In this document: one piece after another, positions 1-7,906 of the stretch
Layout of the letters: each line of letters begins with the position of its first letter
Position numbering within the stretch: the first letter of the stretch is position 1
Assembly (NCBI RefSeq): GCF_029589055.1
Contig: NZ_JARQZP010000007.1
Coordinates: 124,001-188,000, forward strand
Origin: Vibrio hannami
Lineage (GTDB): Bacteria; Pseudomonadota; Gammaproteobacteria; Enterobacterales; Vibrionaceae
Direction of reading: 5' to 3'
Length of the DNA stretch: 64,000 bases
The notes under the pieces: model-generated
Told to the model about the DNA's origin: nothing
What the model saw: the letters and a program-made list of their open reading frames with translations, nothing else
Databases searched by the model: none
Translations under genes and position numbers: made by a program

Positions 1-188
1 TCACCAATATTGACTAAAGAATCGAAGTTCTCTTGAGGAATATCATCCAGGATATCAACTAAACGATCGTCGACTATTGGTTGATAGCCTTCAGAAGATA
101 GCCAGCAAAATAGTTCTTTGTGAGTTTGAACCGCTTTGTGATTACGTGGTTTTCCTATAATACCGATGACTTGGAAGGGCTTTTTCAT
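1..188 (-). CDS. nadK: NAD kinase, N-terminal part (cut by window start)
   Basis: ATP-dependent NAD kinase makes NADP+ from NAD+ in the cytoplasm. The first 62 codons are present, starting at an ATG (complement of 186-188) with MKKPFQVIGIIGKPRNHKA, which matches the N-terminus I know for Vibrio/E. coli NadK (the IGIxGxPR strand that begins the nucleotide-binding fold). The catalytic GGDG region lies outside the window. It is transcribed away from grpE, the usual nadK/grpE divergence in gamma-proteobacteria. The start codon lies about 29 bases from the heat-shock promoter of grpE, so the two promoters share a short region. Confidence 0.9.
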   Translation of the reverse strand, partial: MKKPFQVIGIIGKPRNHKAVQTHKELFCWLSSEGYQPIVDDRLVDILDDIPQENFDSLVNIG

Positions 189-216
189 CTGGATAGTCCA
201 ATTGGTAGCAGTTACG

Positions 217-245
217 CTTGATTCAAAAATATCTGTCCCCATAAT
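217..245 (+). promoter_or_regulatory. Sigma-32 (heat-shock) promoter of grpE
   Basis: CTTGATT at 217-223, a 13-base spacer and CCCCATAAT at 237-245 match the sigma-32 consensus (CTTGAAA, 13-14 bases, CCCCATnT). The grpE start is about 90 bases downstream. Seen in sequence; use of the site is inferred. Confidence 0.8.
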
Positions 246-335
246 AAAGGCAAGTTGATTAAATACGCGAGCGTTTTATCTTAGGATTAATGACAAGCTC
301 GCTATAAACATTGAGTTCCGAAGTCTGGAGATATC

Positions 336-953
336 ATGAGTAACGAAGAAAACAAGGTTAAAGAAGAAGAGCTGAAGCAACAGGAAGGCGTTGAGCAGGA
401 AGTAGCTCAAGAAGAAGTGGAAGCTGTTGGTACTGACGCTGATATCGAATGGAATGAAGAAAGCGAGCAGGAAATAGAAGAGTCTAAAATTGCTCAGCTT
501 GAAGCCGCACTTCTGTCTAGTGAAGCAAAAGTGAAAGAACAACAGGATTCTGTATTGCGTGCTAAAGCTGAAGTAGACAACATGCGTCGCCGTACAGAGC
601 AGCAAATTGATAAAGCTCGTAAATACGCACTAACTAAGTTTGCTGAAGAGCTGTTGCCTGTTATCGACAACCTAGAGCGCGCTATTTCACACGCGAACAT
701 GGAAAATGAAGAAGTGAAACCAATTGTTGAAGGCGTTGAGCTTACTCATAAAACTTTTATCGACACTGTTGCGAAGTTTGGCCTGAAAGAAATCAACCCT
801 GAAGGTCAGCCATTCAACCCTGAGTTCCATCAGGCGATGTCTACCCAGGAAAGCGAAGACTTTGAGCCAAACACAGTTATGTTCGTAATGCAGAAAGGTT
901 ATGAACTAAACGGCCGTGTTGTCCGCCCTGCGATGGTAATGGTTTCTAAGTAA
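336..953 (+). CDS. grpE: Nucleotide exchange factor GrpE
   Basis: GrpE releases ADP from DnaK and so resets the Hsp70 cycle; it is a cytoplasmic dimer. The 205-residue product has a charged N-terminal tail, a long helical coiled-coil segment at about residues 55-105, then the beta domain that contacts DnaK, ending with the family's [15 protein letters not shown] C-terminus. GGAG at 327-330 precedes the ATG. It is transcribed from a sigma-32-type promoter and ends at an intrinsic terminator, so it is a single unit separate from dnaK. Length and ends are normal for the family. Confidence 0.97.
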   Translation: MSNEENKVKEEELKQQEGVEQEVAQEEVEAVGTDADIEWNEESEQEIEESKIAQLEAALLSSEAKVKEQQDSVLRAKAEVDNMRRRTEQQIDKARKYALTKFAEELLPVIDNLERAISHANMENEEVKPIVEGVELTHKTFIDTVAKFGLKEINPEGQPFNPEFHQAMSTQESEDFEPNTVMFVMQKGYELNGRVVRPAMVMVSK

Positions 954-975
954 TTCAATCGAATTATTTGTCAAA

Positions 976-1002
976 AGGTCGCTTTCGAAGCGGCCTTTTT
1001 TT
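976..1002 (+). terminator. Intrinsic terminator of grpE
   Basis: AGGTCGCTT and AAGCGGCCT form a stem with one G-U pair around a TCG loop, followed by seven T. It lies 23 bases after the grpE stop. Confidence 0.9.
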
Positions 1003-1075
1003 CATTTACAGGTACTACATTTTTGCTGATTTTTCCCCTAACTGATAAAAATCTGCTCTTTTTTTTAGTCACTCC

Positions 1076-1103
1076 CTTGAAAACCCATTCGCTGACCTTA
1101 TCT
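1076..1103 (+). promoter_or_regulatory. Candidate distal sigma-32 promoter of dnaK
   Basis: CTTGAAA at 1076-1082 matches the -35 consensus exactly; after 13 bases comes CCTTATCT at 1096-1103, a weaker -10 match. It is upstream of a second, stronger sigma-32-like site. Confidence 0.6.
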
Positions 1104-1139
1104 ATGGTGCATACACAAAGAAACATTAGTGTGAATGGG

Positions 1140-1167
1140 GTTGAATCCCAATTCATCGCCCCCATCT
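1140..1167 (+). promoter_or_regulatory. Proximal sigma-32 promoter of dnaK
   Basis: GTTGAAT at 1140-1146, a 13-base spacer and CCCCATCT at 1160-1167 closely match the heat-shock promoter consensus. The dnaK ATG is 46 bases downstream with CGGAGA as ribosome binding site. Confidence 0.8.
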
Positions 1168-1212
1168 AGGGGGATATAGAAATGATTAAATTGAATTCTC
1201 GGAGATAGCCTG

Positions 1213-3135
1213 ATGGGTAAAATCATTGGTATTGACTTAGGTACTACTAACTCATGTGTTGCTGTACTAGACGGCGATGCACCACGCGTAATTGAAAATG
1301 CTGAAGGTGAGCGTACAACTGCATCTGTTATCGCTTATACAGACGGCGAAACGCTAGTAGGTCAGCCTGCAAAACGTCAAGCGGTAACCAACCCTCAAAA
1401 CACGCTATTTGCTATTAAGCGTCTTATCGGTCGTCGTTTTGAAGACGAAGAAGTACAGCGTGATATCGAAATTATGCCTTTCAACATTGTTAAGGCAGAC
1501 AACGGCGATGCTTGGGTAGAAGCACAAGGCCAGAAAATGGCGGCTCCTCAGGTTTCTGCTGAAGTACTTAAGAAAATGAAGAAAACTGCTGAAGACTTCC
1601 TTGGTGAGGAAGTAACTGGTGCAGTTATCACAGTTCCTGCTTACTTTAACGATGCTCAGCGTCAGGCTACTAAAGATGCTGGCCGTATCGCAGGTCTTGA
1701 AGTTAAGCGTATCATCAACGAACCAACTGCAGCTGCACTAGCTTACGGTCTGGACAAGTCAGGCGGTGACCGCACTATCGCTGTATACGACCTTGGTGGT
1801 GGTACATTTGATATCTCTATCATCGAAATCGACGAAGTTGAAGGCGAGAAGACTTTCGAAGTACTAGCAACTAACGGTGACACTCACCTTGGTGGTGAAG
1901 ACTTCGACAACCGCATGATCAACTACCTTGTAGATGAGTTTAAAGCAGAGCAGGGCATCGATCTTAAGAACGATCCTCTAGCAATGCAGCGTGTTAAAGA
2001 AGCAGCAGAAAAAGCGAAAATCGAGCTTTCTTCTACTCAGCAGACTGACGTAAACCTACCTTACGTAACTGCAGACGCAACTGGTCCTAAGCACATGAAC
2101 GTTAAAGTAACTCGTGCGAAGCTTGAGTCACTTGTTGAAGACCTAGTTCAGCGTTCTCTTGAGCCACTAAAAGTTGCTCTTAACGATGCAGATCTTTCTG
2201 TTGGCGATATCACTGACGTTATCCTAGTCGGTGGTCAGACTCGTATGCCAATGGTTCAGGCGAAAGTTGCTGATTTCTTCGGTAAAGAAGCACGCCGCGA
2301 TGTAAACCCAGACGAAGCAGTAGCGATGGGTGCTGCAGTTCAGGGCGGTGTACTTGCTGGTGACGTTAAAGACGTACTTCTACTAGATGTTACTCCTCTG
2401 TCTCTAGGTATCGAGACAATGGGTGGCGTAATGACTAAGCTAGTTGAGAAAAACACAACTATCCCAACTAAAGCTAACCAGGTGTTCTCTACTGCAGAAG
2501 ACAACCAGAACGCTGTAACAATCCACGTTCTACAGGGTGAGCGTAAGCAAGCGATGTACAACAAGTCTCTTGGTCAGTTCAACCTAGAAGGTATTCAGCC
2601 TGCACCACGTGGCATGCCACAAATCGAAGTAACATTCGACCTAGATGCGGACGGTATCCTGCACGTATCTGCGAAAGACAAGCAGACTGGTAAAGAGCAG
2701 AAGATCACTATCCAGGCATCTGGCGGTCTGAGCGATGATGACATCGAGAAGATGGTACAAGAAGCAGAAGCTAACAAAGAAGCGGACAAGAAGTTCGAAG
2801 AGCTAGTAACTGCACGTAACCAGGCTGATCAGATGATTCACGGTACTCGTAAGCAAATGGAAGAAGCGGGTGACGCTCTGCCAGCAGACGAGAAAGAGAA
2901 GATCGAAGCAGCAATCAAAGAGCTAGAAGAAGTGAAGAGCGGCGACGACAAAGAAGCTATCGACGCTAAAGTTCAGGCTCTGATGACAGCAGCTCAGAAG
3001 CTAATGGAAATCGCTCAGCAGCAAGCGCAAGCACAGCAAGCAGCTGGTGGTGCAGAAGCGGGTGAACAGCCTAAGCAAGACGATGATGTTGTTGACGCTG
3101 AGTTTGAAGAAGTTAAAGAAGACGACAAAAAATAA
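1213..3135 (+). CDS. dnaK: Molecular chaperone DnaK (Hsp70)
   Basis: Cytoplasmic ATP-dependent Hsp70 that binds exposed hydrophobic peptides and works with DnaJ and GrpE. The 640-residue protein has the N-terminal ATPase with [14 protein letters not shown] at residues 5-18, the phosphate loop [10 protein letters not shown] near 195, and GGQTRMP near 343. The [15 protein letters not shown] linker and start of the substrate domain are near 390, and a helical lid precedes the acidic tail [11 protein letters not shown]. It has normal length and no defect. Two sigma-32-like promoters precede it. A 306-base gap with a palindromic repeat and a hairpin separates it from dnaJ, which may still be co-transcribed. 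Confidence 0.98.
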   Translation: MGKIIGIDLGTTNSCVAVLDGDAPRVIENAEGERTTASVIAYTDGETLVGQPAKRQAVTNPQNTLFAIKRLIGRRFEDEEVQRDIEIMPFNIVKADNGDAWVEAQGQKMAAPQVSAEVLKKMKKTAEDFLGEEVTGAVITVPAYFNDAQRQATKDAGRIAGLEVKRIINEPTAAALAYGLDKSGGDRTIAVYDLGGGTFDISIIEIDEVEGEKTFEVLATNGDTHLGGEDFDNRMINYLVDEFKAEQGIDLKNDPLAMQRVKEAAEKAKIELSSTQQTDVNLPYVTADATGPKHMNVKVTRAKLESLVEDLVQRSLEPLKVALNDADLSVGDITDVILVGGQTRMPMVQAKVADFFGKEARRDVNPDEAVAMGAAVQGGVLAGDVKDVLLLDVTPLSLGIETMGGVMTKLVEKNTTIPTKANQVFSTAEDNQNAVTIHVLQGERKQAMYNKSLGQFNLEGIQPAPRGMPQIEVTFDLDADGILHVSAKDKQTGKEQKITIQASGGLSDDDIEKMVQEAEANKEADKKFEELVTARNQADQMIHGTRKQMEEAGDALPADEKEKIEAAIKELEEVKSGDDKEAIDAKVQALMTAAQKLMEIAQQQAQAQQAAGGAEAGEQPKQDDDVVDAEFEEVKEDDKK

Positions 3136-3147
3136 TTAGTTTTCGTC

Positions 3148-3231
3148 GCCAGATTGAACGATTTCTGCGTCGAAGGTGCTCATTTATGCTTATAAACTCC
3201 GCGCCTTCTCCTTGAACTCGCACAATCTGGC
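3148..3231 (+). repeat. Palindromic intergenic repeat, family with core CTGCGTCGAAGGTGCTCA, copy 1
   Basis: Just after dnaK, GCCAGATTG (3148-3156) pairs perfectly with CAATCTGGC (3223-3231). Inside, GAAGGTGC pairs with GCGCCTTC and TTTAT with ATAAA. The core from TTCTGCGTC to CCTTGA recurs almost unchanged after purL (13712-13793), but the outer arms there are a different, also complementary pair. Seen in sequence; function unknown. Confidence 0.8.
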
Positions 3232-3287
3232 TTAGAAAACACAATTATTTAGTTCTTTTAATAACAGAGCTTCTTTATTGAAATATA

Positions 3288-3320
3288 TTGCGGGCGTCGG
3301 GGGTTTCCTTTCGCCCGCAA
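3288..3320 (+). other. dnaK-dnaJ intergenic hairpin
   Basis: TTGCGGGCG and CGCCCGCAA form a perfect 9-bp GC-rich stem with a 15-base loop, followed by GTTTGTAAAT rather than a real T run. The 306-base gap between dnaK and dnaJ contains this hairpin, the repeat at 3148-3231 and nothing else I recognise. It could be a leaky terminator or processing site that lowers dnaJ relative to dnaK. Confidence 0.55.
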
Positions 3321-3441
3321 GTTTGTAAATAAGATTGAGTGAATCTATCTAGGTGATGTCGGTGTGAAGACATTCTCCAGATCGATTTAGTTAAGAAAAA
3401 TGGCACGATGCCATTTGCAGTAAGAAACGGTATTTAAACAC

Positions 3442-4587
3442 ATGTCAAAACGTGATTTTTACGAAGTATTAGGCGTTAGCCGTGATGCGTCAGAGCGCGA
3501 TATCAAGAAGGCGTATAAGCGTCTTGCGATGAAATACCACCCGGACAGAAACCAGGGTGATGAAGGCGCTGCGGAACAGTTTAAAGAAGTAAAAGAAGCG
3601 TACGAAATTCTGACCGATCCTCAGAAGAAAGCGGCTTACGATCAGTATGGTCATGCTGCATTTGAACAGGGCGGCATGGGCGGAGGCGGCTTCGGCGGCG
3701 GTGCTGGTGCTGACTTTGGCGATATCTTTGGTGATGTATTTGGCGACATCTTCGGTGGTGGTCGCCGTGGTGGTGGCGGTCAACGCGCTCAGCGTGGTTC
3801 CGACCTTCGTTACAACATGGAGCTGACTCTTGAAGAAGCGGTTCGTGGTTGTGAAAAAGAGATTGAAGTACCAACACTGGTTGAGTGTGACGTTTGTCAT
3901 GGCTCTGGTGCTAAGAAAGGTTCATCACCTCAGACTTGTGGAACCTGTCATGGTCATGGTCAGGTTCAGATGCGTCAGGGTTTCTTTGCGGTTCAGCAAA
4001 CCTGTCCTACCTGTAACGGTAAAGGCAAGATCATTAAAGACCCTTGTAATGCGTGTCACGGACAAGGTCGTAAGCAGAAGACTAAGACACTTAACGTTAA
4101 GATCCCGGCTGGTGTAGATACTGGTGACCGTATCCGCCTGTCTGGTGAAGGTGAAGCGGGTGAGACAGGTGCACCAGCAGGTGATCTGTACGTACAGGTT
4201 CATGTGAAAGAGCACCATATCTTTGAGCGTGATGGTAACAACCTATACTGTGAAGTGCCTGTAGGCTTCGCGATGGCTGCGCTTGGTGGTGAAGTTGAAG
4301 TTCCTACTCTTGATGGTCGTGTTAACCTGAAGGTACCTGAAGAAACGCAAACTGGCCGTATGTTCCGTATGCGCGGTAAAGGTGTGAAAGGTGTTCGTGG
4401 TGGCGGTGTTGGTGACCTAATTGTTAAGCTGGTAGTAGAAACTCCGGTTAAACTAAGCTCGCGCCAGAAAGAACTGCTAAGAGAATTTGCAGAAAGCTGT
4501 GGTGGTGATGCTGCAACTAAGCATTCTCCGAAGTCTGAAGGTTTCTTCAAAGGCGTTAAAAAGTTCTTTGATGACCTGACTAGCTAA
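3442..4587 (+). CDS. dnaJ: Co-chaperone DnaJ (Hsp40)
   Basis: DnaJ delivers unfolded clients to DnaK and stimulates its ATPase. The 381-residue type I protein has the J domain with HPD at 33-35, a Gly/Phe-rich stretch at about 75-115, and four CxxCxGxG zinc repeats at about 149-216 ([32 protein letters not shown]). Client-binding C-terminal domains follow. All eight cysteines are present. The ribosome binding site is weak (AAGAAACGG about 12 bases upstream). It is the last chaperone gene and is followed by an intrinsic terminator. Confidence 0.98.
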   Translation: MSKRDFYEVLGVSRDASERDIKKAYKRLAMKYHPDRNQGDEGAAEQFKEVKEAYEILTDPQKKAAYDQYGHAAFEQGGMGGGGFGGGAGADFGDIFGDVFGDIFGGGRRGGGGQRAQRGSDLRYNMELTLEEAVRGCEKEIEVPTLVECDVCHGSGAKKGSSPQTCGTCHGHGQVQMRQGFFAVQQTCPTCNGKGKIIKDPCNACHGQGRKQKTKTLNVKIPAGVDTGDRIRLSGEGEAGETGAPAGDLYVQVHVKEHHIFERDGNNLYCEVPVGFAMAALGGEVEVPTLDGRVNLKVPEETQTGRMFRMRGKGVKGVRGGGVGDLIVKLVVETPVKLSSRQKELLREFAESCGGDAATKHSPKSEGFFKGVKKFFDDLTS

Positions 4588-4611
4588 TCTGCCAGCAAAA
4601 CGAATATTACT

Positions 4612-4648
4612 AAGCCAGTGAAACTGAAACTATTCGCTGGCTTTTTTA
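4612..4648 (+). terminator. Intrinsic terminator of dnaJ
   Basis: GCCAGTGAA and TTCGCTGGC pair with one G-U, followed by six T. It overlaps the stop codon of the convergent pilin gene. Confidence 0.85.
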
Positions 4649-5062
4649 TTTCCAGCACTCTAATGGCTCCTTCTTACCATTAGAACTAATAGATAAAACA
4701 GGGCATTTATCTGTTGTCTGGTGACCAATGGATTTGACCTGAAGAATATACTCATCGTTGGTTTCAATAACGGAAAAATGAAACCTGCCTCTGTCTGATT
4801 GGCATGGAATACCGGCAGAGCAGTACCCTTCTTCTATTACTATCTCCCTGTCTTTTGAAGTATTAAGCGTTTCGATTCGAAGCTGCAATAGCATAAGATC
4901 AGACATGGCTTTTACTCTGTGGTTGTTTAGAGTGTGCTGGCTGTATGTTGGCAGTGCTAGTAAAACCAGAGTCCCTAATACCGCTAACACCACAATTAAT
5001 TCGAGCAATGTCATTCCTGACGACTTCTTGAGTTCATATTTGCAAAAGAATAAACGAATCAC
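4646..5062 (-). CDS. pilE: Type IV prepilin-like minor pilin (PilE-like)
   Basis: A 138-residue prepilin. The leader of 16 residues ends in KKSSG, followed by MTLLELIVVLAVLG, the class III signal with Glu at mature position 5; PilD would cut after Gly16 and methylate Met17. The rest is a small globular head with two cysteine pairs possible (CSAGIPC; C near the end). It is divergent from fimT with about 90 bases between, and convergent with dnaJ. Its place next to FimT/PilW/PilX/PilV-like genes suggests a minor pilin of the type IVa machine used for MSHA- or competence-type pili. The exact pilus served is inferred. Confidence 0.8.
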   Translation of the reverse strand: MIRLFFCKYELKKSSGMTLLELIVVLAVLGTLVLLALPTYSQHTLNNHRVKAMSDLMLLQLRIETLNTSKDREIVIEEGYCSAGIPCQSDRGRFHFSVIETNDEYILQVKSIGHQTTDKCPVLSISSNGKKEPLECWK

Positions 5063-5154
5063 TTCCAGCTTTTACCCTCAACATACTTTCTTAATGGATG
5101 AGCTTGATAGCATCTGATAATTCTTCTCAGGCGGGCATATGCTGACGGTAAATT

Positions 5155-5661
5155 TTGGAAATAGTTCGCGGTTTTACTCTGATAGAGCTGGTTGTTGTTC
5201 TGCTTATCTTTTCGGTTGCTTTCACTGGCCTGAGTGTCGGTTTTGAATCTTTGTTTGAACAGCTAAGAATGAGGCGAATAGCAGCGGAAATCAGTAGTTT
5301 TTTCTTCAATGTTCGTTCAGAAACCATGCACCGAGGAGAAGAGCTGTACGTTGTTGTTAATTCTTCACCGTTAGGTGATTTATCCTGGACTCTTGAATTG
5401 CGGTCAGAAAAACAGAGTGAGGCTATTCAGATAGTCGAAGGGCGTTATACGCAAATTCAGGTATCAGGAAGTCAAAATAAAAATGGTCCTGCTTTCATAT
5501 ATATGGACCACATTAGTGCCAAGTACCGGGGAAATGGGCATCTACTTATTCGTTATCAAAATAACCCGGTTAAACCGCTAAAGCTGGTTTACTACGGTAT
5601 TACCGGAAGAACAAAAATATGCGGTGAAGGTGGTGAGTTCTATGGCTTTCCTAAGTGCTGA
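5155..5661 (+). CDS. fimT: Type IV minor pilin, FimT/GspH-like
   Basis: A 168-residue pseudopilin with the short leader MEIVRG and the mature start FTLIELVVVLLIFSVAFTG, with Glu5 in place. The start is TTG: the codon two triplets upstream is a stop (5149-5151), and no in-frame ATG or GTG exists before the signal. This leaves TTG 5155 as the only choice giving a canonical 6-residue leader. FimT-like proteins prime or cap type IV pili and in some species bind DNA during uptake; which applies here cannot be read from sequence. First of four overlapping genes. Confidence 0.8.
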   Translation: MEIVRGFTLIELVVVLLIFSVAFTGLSVGFESLFEQLRMRRIAAEISSFFFNVRSETMHRGEELYVVVNSSPLGDLSWTLELRSEKQSEAIQIVEGRYTQIQVSGSQNKNGPAFIYMDHISAKYRGNGHLLIRYQNNPVKPLKLVYYGITGRTKICGEGGEFYGFPKC

Positions 5662-6274
5662 TATCAGCCATAGAAGCAAACACCATAGATGCGCAGGGTT
5701 TACGCTTATTGAGCTAATGGTAGCGACCTTTCTCAGCCTGACGGTGATTACAACCGTCAGTACACTATTTATTACAACTCAGAAACAGGCTTTGATTCGT
5801 CATCAGAAAACGCTATTGGCAAAGTCTTTAGATAATGTAATTAGCGAAATTGCCCGAGAGGTAAGACGCGCAGGATATACCTCGGATCTTGGCCAAAAAC
5901 TGACGTTAATTGGAACTGAGAATACATTTGAGCTTAGCGACAATACACTGACTTTTGCTTATCAACTTAGTGCTTCAGGTGAAAGGTTTTCTGCCAGGTT
6001 AATCTCTTACAAAGCTGACACTAAAAAGAAAAAACTTAAGATATGCCATCGGACTATTGCCGACAGAGAGAAGCTTACACAAGGAACTTGTCGCGTCTAT
6101 TACTCGGTGTTTGATGAGCGAAATATTGCTCTGACGGACTACGATTTTAAGCTGGATTCCGCCTTTCTAAACGATGAAAGGTCATTGTTGAGGATCTCGT
6201 TGTCTGCAGAGATTAAGAATCAACCTGGTATCAATATGAGCAGGACAGTTGAAGTAGTACCGAGAAACCAATGA
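5642..6274 (+). CDS. pilW: Type IV minor pilin, PilW-like
   Basis: A 210-residue pseudopilin with a 19-residue leader ending CAG, then FTLIELMVATFLSLTVITTV with Glu5. I prefer ATG 5642 over the GTG 18 bases upstream because AAGGTGGTGAG lies at proper spacing before the ATG. The gene starts 20 bases inside fimT and its TGA overlaps the ATG of the next gene, indicating translational coupling. PilW-type minor pilins help initiate and stabilise type IV pili at the inner membrane. Confidence 0.75.
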   Translation: MAFLSADISHRSKHHRCAGFTLIELMVATFLSLTVITTVSTLFITTQKQALIRHQKTLLAKSLDNVISEIAREVRRAGYTSDLGQKLTLIGTENTFELSDNTLTFAYQLSASGERFSARLISYKADTKKKKLKICHRTIADREKLTQGTCRVYYSVFDERNIALTDYDFKLDSAFLNDERSLLRISLSAEIKNQPGINMSRTVEVVPRNQ

Positions 6275-6654
6275 ACAAAAACACCGAGCAGGGGATGATC
6301 ACCTTATTGTTTACGTCATTACTTCTGGTGGCGTTACTTATTCTTACATTAACCAGCTATAGGCCACTTATTTTGCAAACAAGGATGGCAAATAACCAGG
6401 TAGCAAAAGCGCAGTCACATTGGATTGCTGAAGGTGGTGTTCAGTGTGTTTACGGACAGTTTAAAACAGGCTCTCAGCTTCCTTCCACATTTCATAAATG
6501 CAGTTTGCCCAAAGAGCTGGATATTGAGGTAACCAACCTGGATGCCGTGACTTATCAAATCCAATCTCGTTACCGGTATGCAGTAGTGTCAGCAGTGATC
6601 GTTCTTGCTGATGGTGAGTATCAATGGATGCAGGGAGGCTGGCGTGATTTCTAA
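6271..6654 (+). CDS. pilX: Type IV minor pilin, PilX-like
   Basis: A 127-residue protein with a short polar leader ending in Gly8 and a hydrophobic helix MITLLFTSLLLVALLILTLT. Unlike its neighbours it lacks Glu at mature position 5 (Leu instead), as seen in some PilX/GspK-like tip proteins. Two cysteines follow (CVYGQF and HKCSLP). It is coupled to pilW by an ATGA overlap. Assignment rests on position between PilW-like and PilV-like genes and on the helix, so family naming is moderate. Confidence 0.68.
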   Translation: MNKNTEQGMITLLFTSLLLVALLILTLTSYRPLILQTRMANNQVAKAQSHWIAEGGVQCVYGQFKTGSQLPSTFHKCSLPKELDIEVTNLDAVTYQIQSRYRYAVVSAVIVLADGEYQWMQGGWRDF

Positions 6655-7030
6655 ACAACGAGGAGCCACACTGTTAGAAGTATTGATCGCTTCATCTTTG
6701 ATTGTGTTCGGCGTTATGGGCAATATCAGGCTACAGGTCTATATGGAGCAGAAAACGGATTACGCGCACCGAAGTACAGAAGCTTTGCGCATTGCTGAAT
6801 CTCGAATGGAAAGACTATCGATAGAGTTTTCAGAACATTCAGATGCAGTTGAAACCTTGAATGAAGAGGTTCAGTTAGACAATGAATATGAGTTAATAGT
6901 ATCGATATCTAAGTTGCCAACGGCTACAAGTGGAGATGTGTATCATGTCTCAGTTGAGGTTATCTGGCAAAACAACCAAAGCGAAGTGAATAGTGTCAGC
7001 CTAAGTACGGTGATGACTATTTATTCTTAA
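6644..7030 (+). CDS. pilV: Type IV minor pilin, PilV-like
   Basis: A 128-residue prepilin. GTG 6644 is chosen because GGAGG lies seven bases upstream and it gives the short leader MISKQRG followed by ATLLEVLIASSLIVFGVMG with Glu5, the usual PilV pattern; the frame is open further upstream but that would place a long odd leader before the signal. It overlaps the end of the PilX-like gene by 11 bases and ends the minor-pilin set. Role inferred: part of the minor pilin complex that primes a type IVa pilus. Confidence 0.75.
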   Translation: MISKQRGATLLEVLIASSLIVFGVMGNIRLQVYMEQKTDYAHRSTEALRIAESRMERLSIEFSEHSDAVETLNEEVQLDNEYELIVSISKLPTATSGDVYHVSVEVIWQNNQSEVNSVSLSTVMTIYS

Positions 7031-7080
7031 GGTGTAGCTCGCTAAAATGGCGACCTTTATATCTATATCGGAAAGCTGTT

Positions 7081-7608
7081 TTGACTAATTCTTTTAATCA
7101 ACAAGATGAAACCTTTATGCGCAGAGCCATCTCTTTAGCTCATCAGGCAGAGTTAGAAGGAGAGGTGCCTGTGGGAGCGGTTTTAGTCAAAGACGGAGAA
7201 GTTGTCGCTGAAGGATGGAATCGCTCCATTGGATTACACGATGCTACAGCGCATGCTGAGATACAGGTTTTGAGAAAAGCGGGTGAAGTTCTGGAAAACT
7301 ACAGGCTGACTGATACTACTTTATATGTGACTCTGGAACCGTGTCCTATGTGTGCCGGGGCGCTTCTACATAGCAGGGTAAAACGAATCGTATATGGAGC
7401 TCCCGATCTAAAGGCTGGTGCGGCAGGAACGGTGCTGAATCTTTTCGAAACTCAGGCAGCTTATCATTACGCGACGATAGAGGCAGGACTGCTCGAAGAA
7501 GAGTGCCGTACGCAGTTGCAGGCATTTTTTAAAAGAAGAAGAAAAGAGAAAAAGGAACAGAAAAAGTTGAAAGCTCAGGAACAGGGTTCTGAGGGCAAAG
7601 ATTCTTGA
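7081..7608 (+). CDS. tadA: tRNA(Arg) adenosine-34 deaminase TadA
   Basis: Converts A34 to inosine in the anticodon of tRNA-Arg(ACG). The 175-residue protein has the zinc-deaminase signature: AHAE with His58 and catalytic Glu60, and EPCPMC with Cys88 and Cys91. The C-terminal tail is rich in Lys/Glu. The start is TTG 7081 with GGAAAG before it; an ATG at 7117 would cut into the first helix. It is unrelated to the Tad pilus ATPase of the same name at 42 kb. Confidence 0.92.
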   Translation: MTNSFNQQDETFMRRAISLAHQAELEGEVPVGAVLVKDGEVVAEGWNRSIGLHDATAHAEIQVLRKAGEVLENYRLTDTTLYVTLEPCPMCAGALLHSRVKRIVYGAPDLKAGAAGTVLNLFETQAAYHYATIEAGLLEEECRTQLQAFFKRRRKEKKEQKKLKAQEQGSEGKDS

Positions 7609-7640
7609 AGTTGAAGGCTTTGCCCAGGTTTTACTAAGTT

Positions 7641-7784
7641 TTAGCCGAAGACTTCGGTCTGGACATACGCGCGGTGACGCCAGATGATTTTCTTCTTATT
7701 GTTTGCAAGCATGCGCTTGCGACGGTTTGCAGAGGCGGTCTTCGCCACGGATTTATTAGTCGTTCGTTTTTTTCTAGAGAACAT
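7641..7784 (-). CDS. Small basic protein of unknown function (47 residues)
   Basis: A 47-codon ORF starting MFSRKKRTTNK, with the central stretch RRKRMLANNKKKIIWRHR and ending QTEVFG. More than a third of residues are Lys or Arg. GGGGGA lies seven bases before the ATG, a good ribosome binding site, which supports it as a real gene. It lies after mltF on the same strand, beyond a hairpin at 7879-7903, and converges on tadA. Composition suggests RNA or ribosome binding; I do not recognise a family. Confidence 0.55.
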   Translation of the reverse strand: MFSRKKRTTNKSVAKTASANRRKRMLANNKKKIIWRHRAYVQTEVFG

Positions 7785-7878
7785 TTGTTATTCCCCCATA
7801 ATTAGTAGCTGTCGGCTACTTCAGTTTTCAGTTGTTTACTTACCTACTGTTATAGTTTGCTTTTATTACCGCAATATT

Positions 7879-7903
7879 AAAGCTGGCAGTTGCCAGCTTT
7901 TTA
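7879..7903 (+). terminator. Hairpin between tadA and mltF ends
   Basis: AAAGCTGGCA and TGCCAGCTTT form a perfect 10-bp stem with a 2-base gap, followed on the + strand by a short T run (five T counting the last stem bases). It can stop read-through from tadA; in the mltF direction the tail is TTTAATATT, so it may work both ways. Confidence 0.7.
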
Positions 7904-7906
7904 ACA

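Noticed and set aside
3148..3231. ERIC element
   Set aside because: Palindromic and about the right type of place, but the core does not match the ERIC consensus I know, and it is shorter.
3490..4218. Several long minus-strand frames inside dnaJ
   Set aside because: They follow the codon pattern of dnaJ on the other strand and give low-complexity Thr/His-rich translations.
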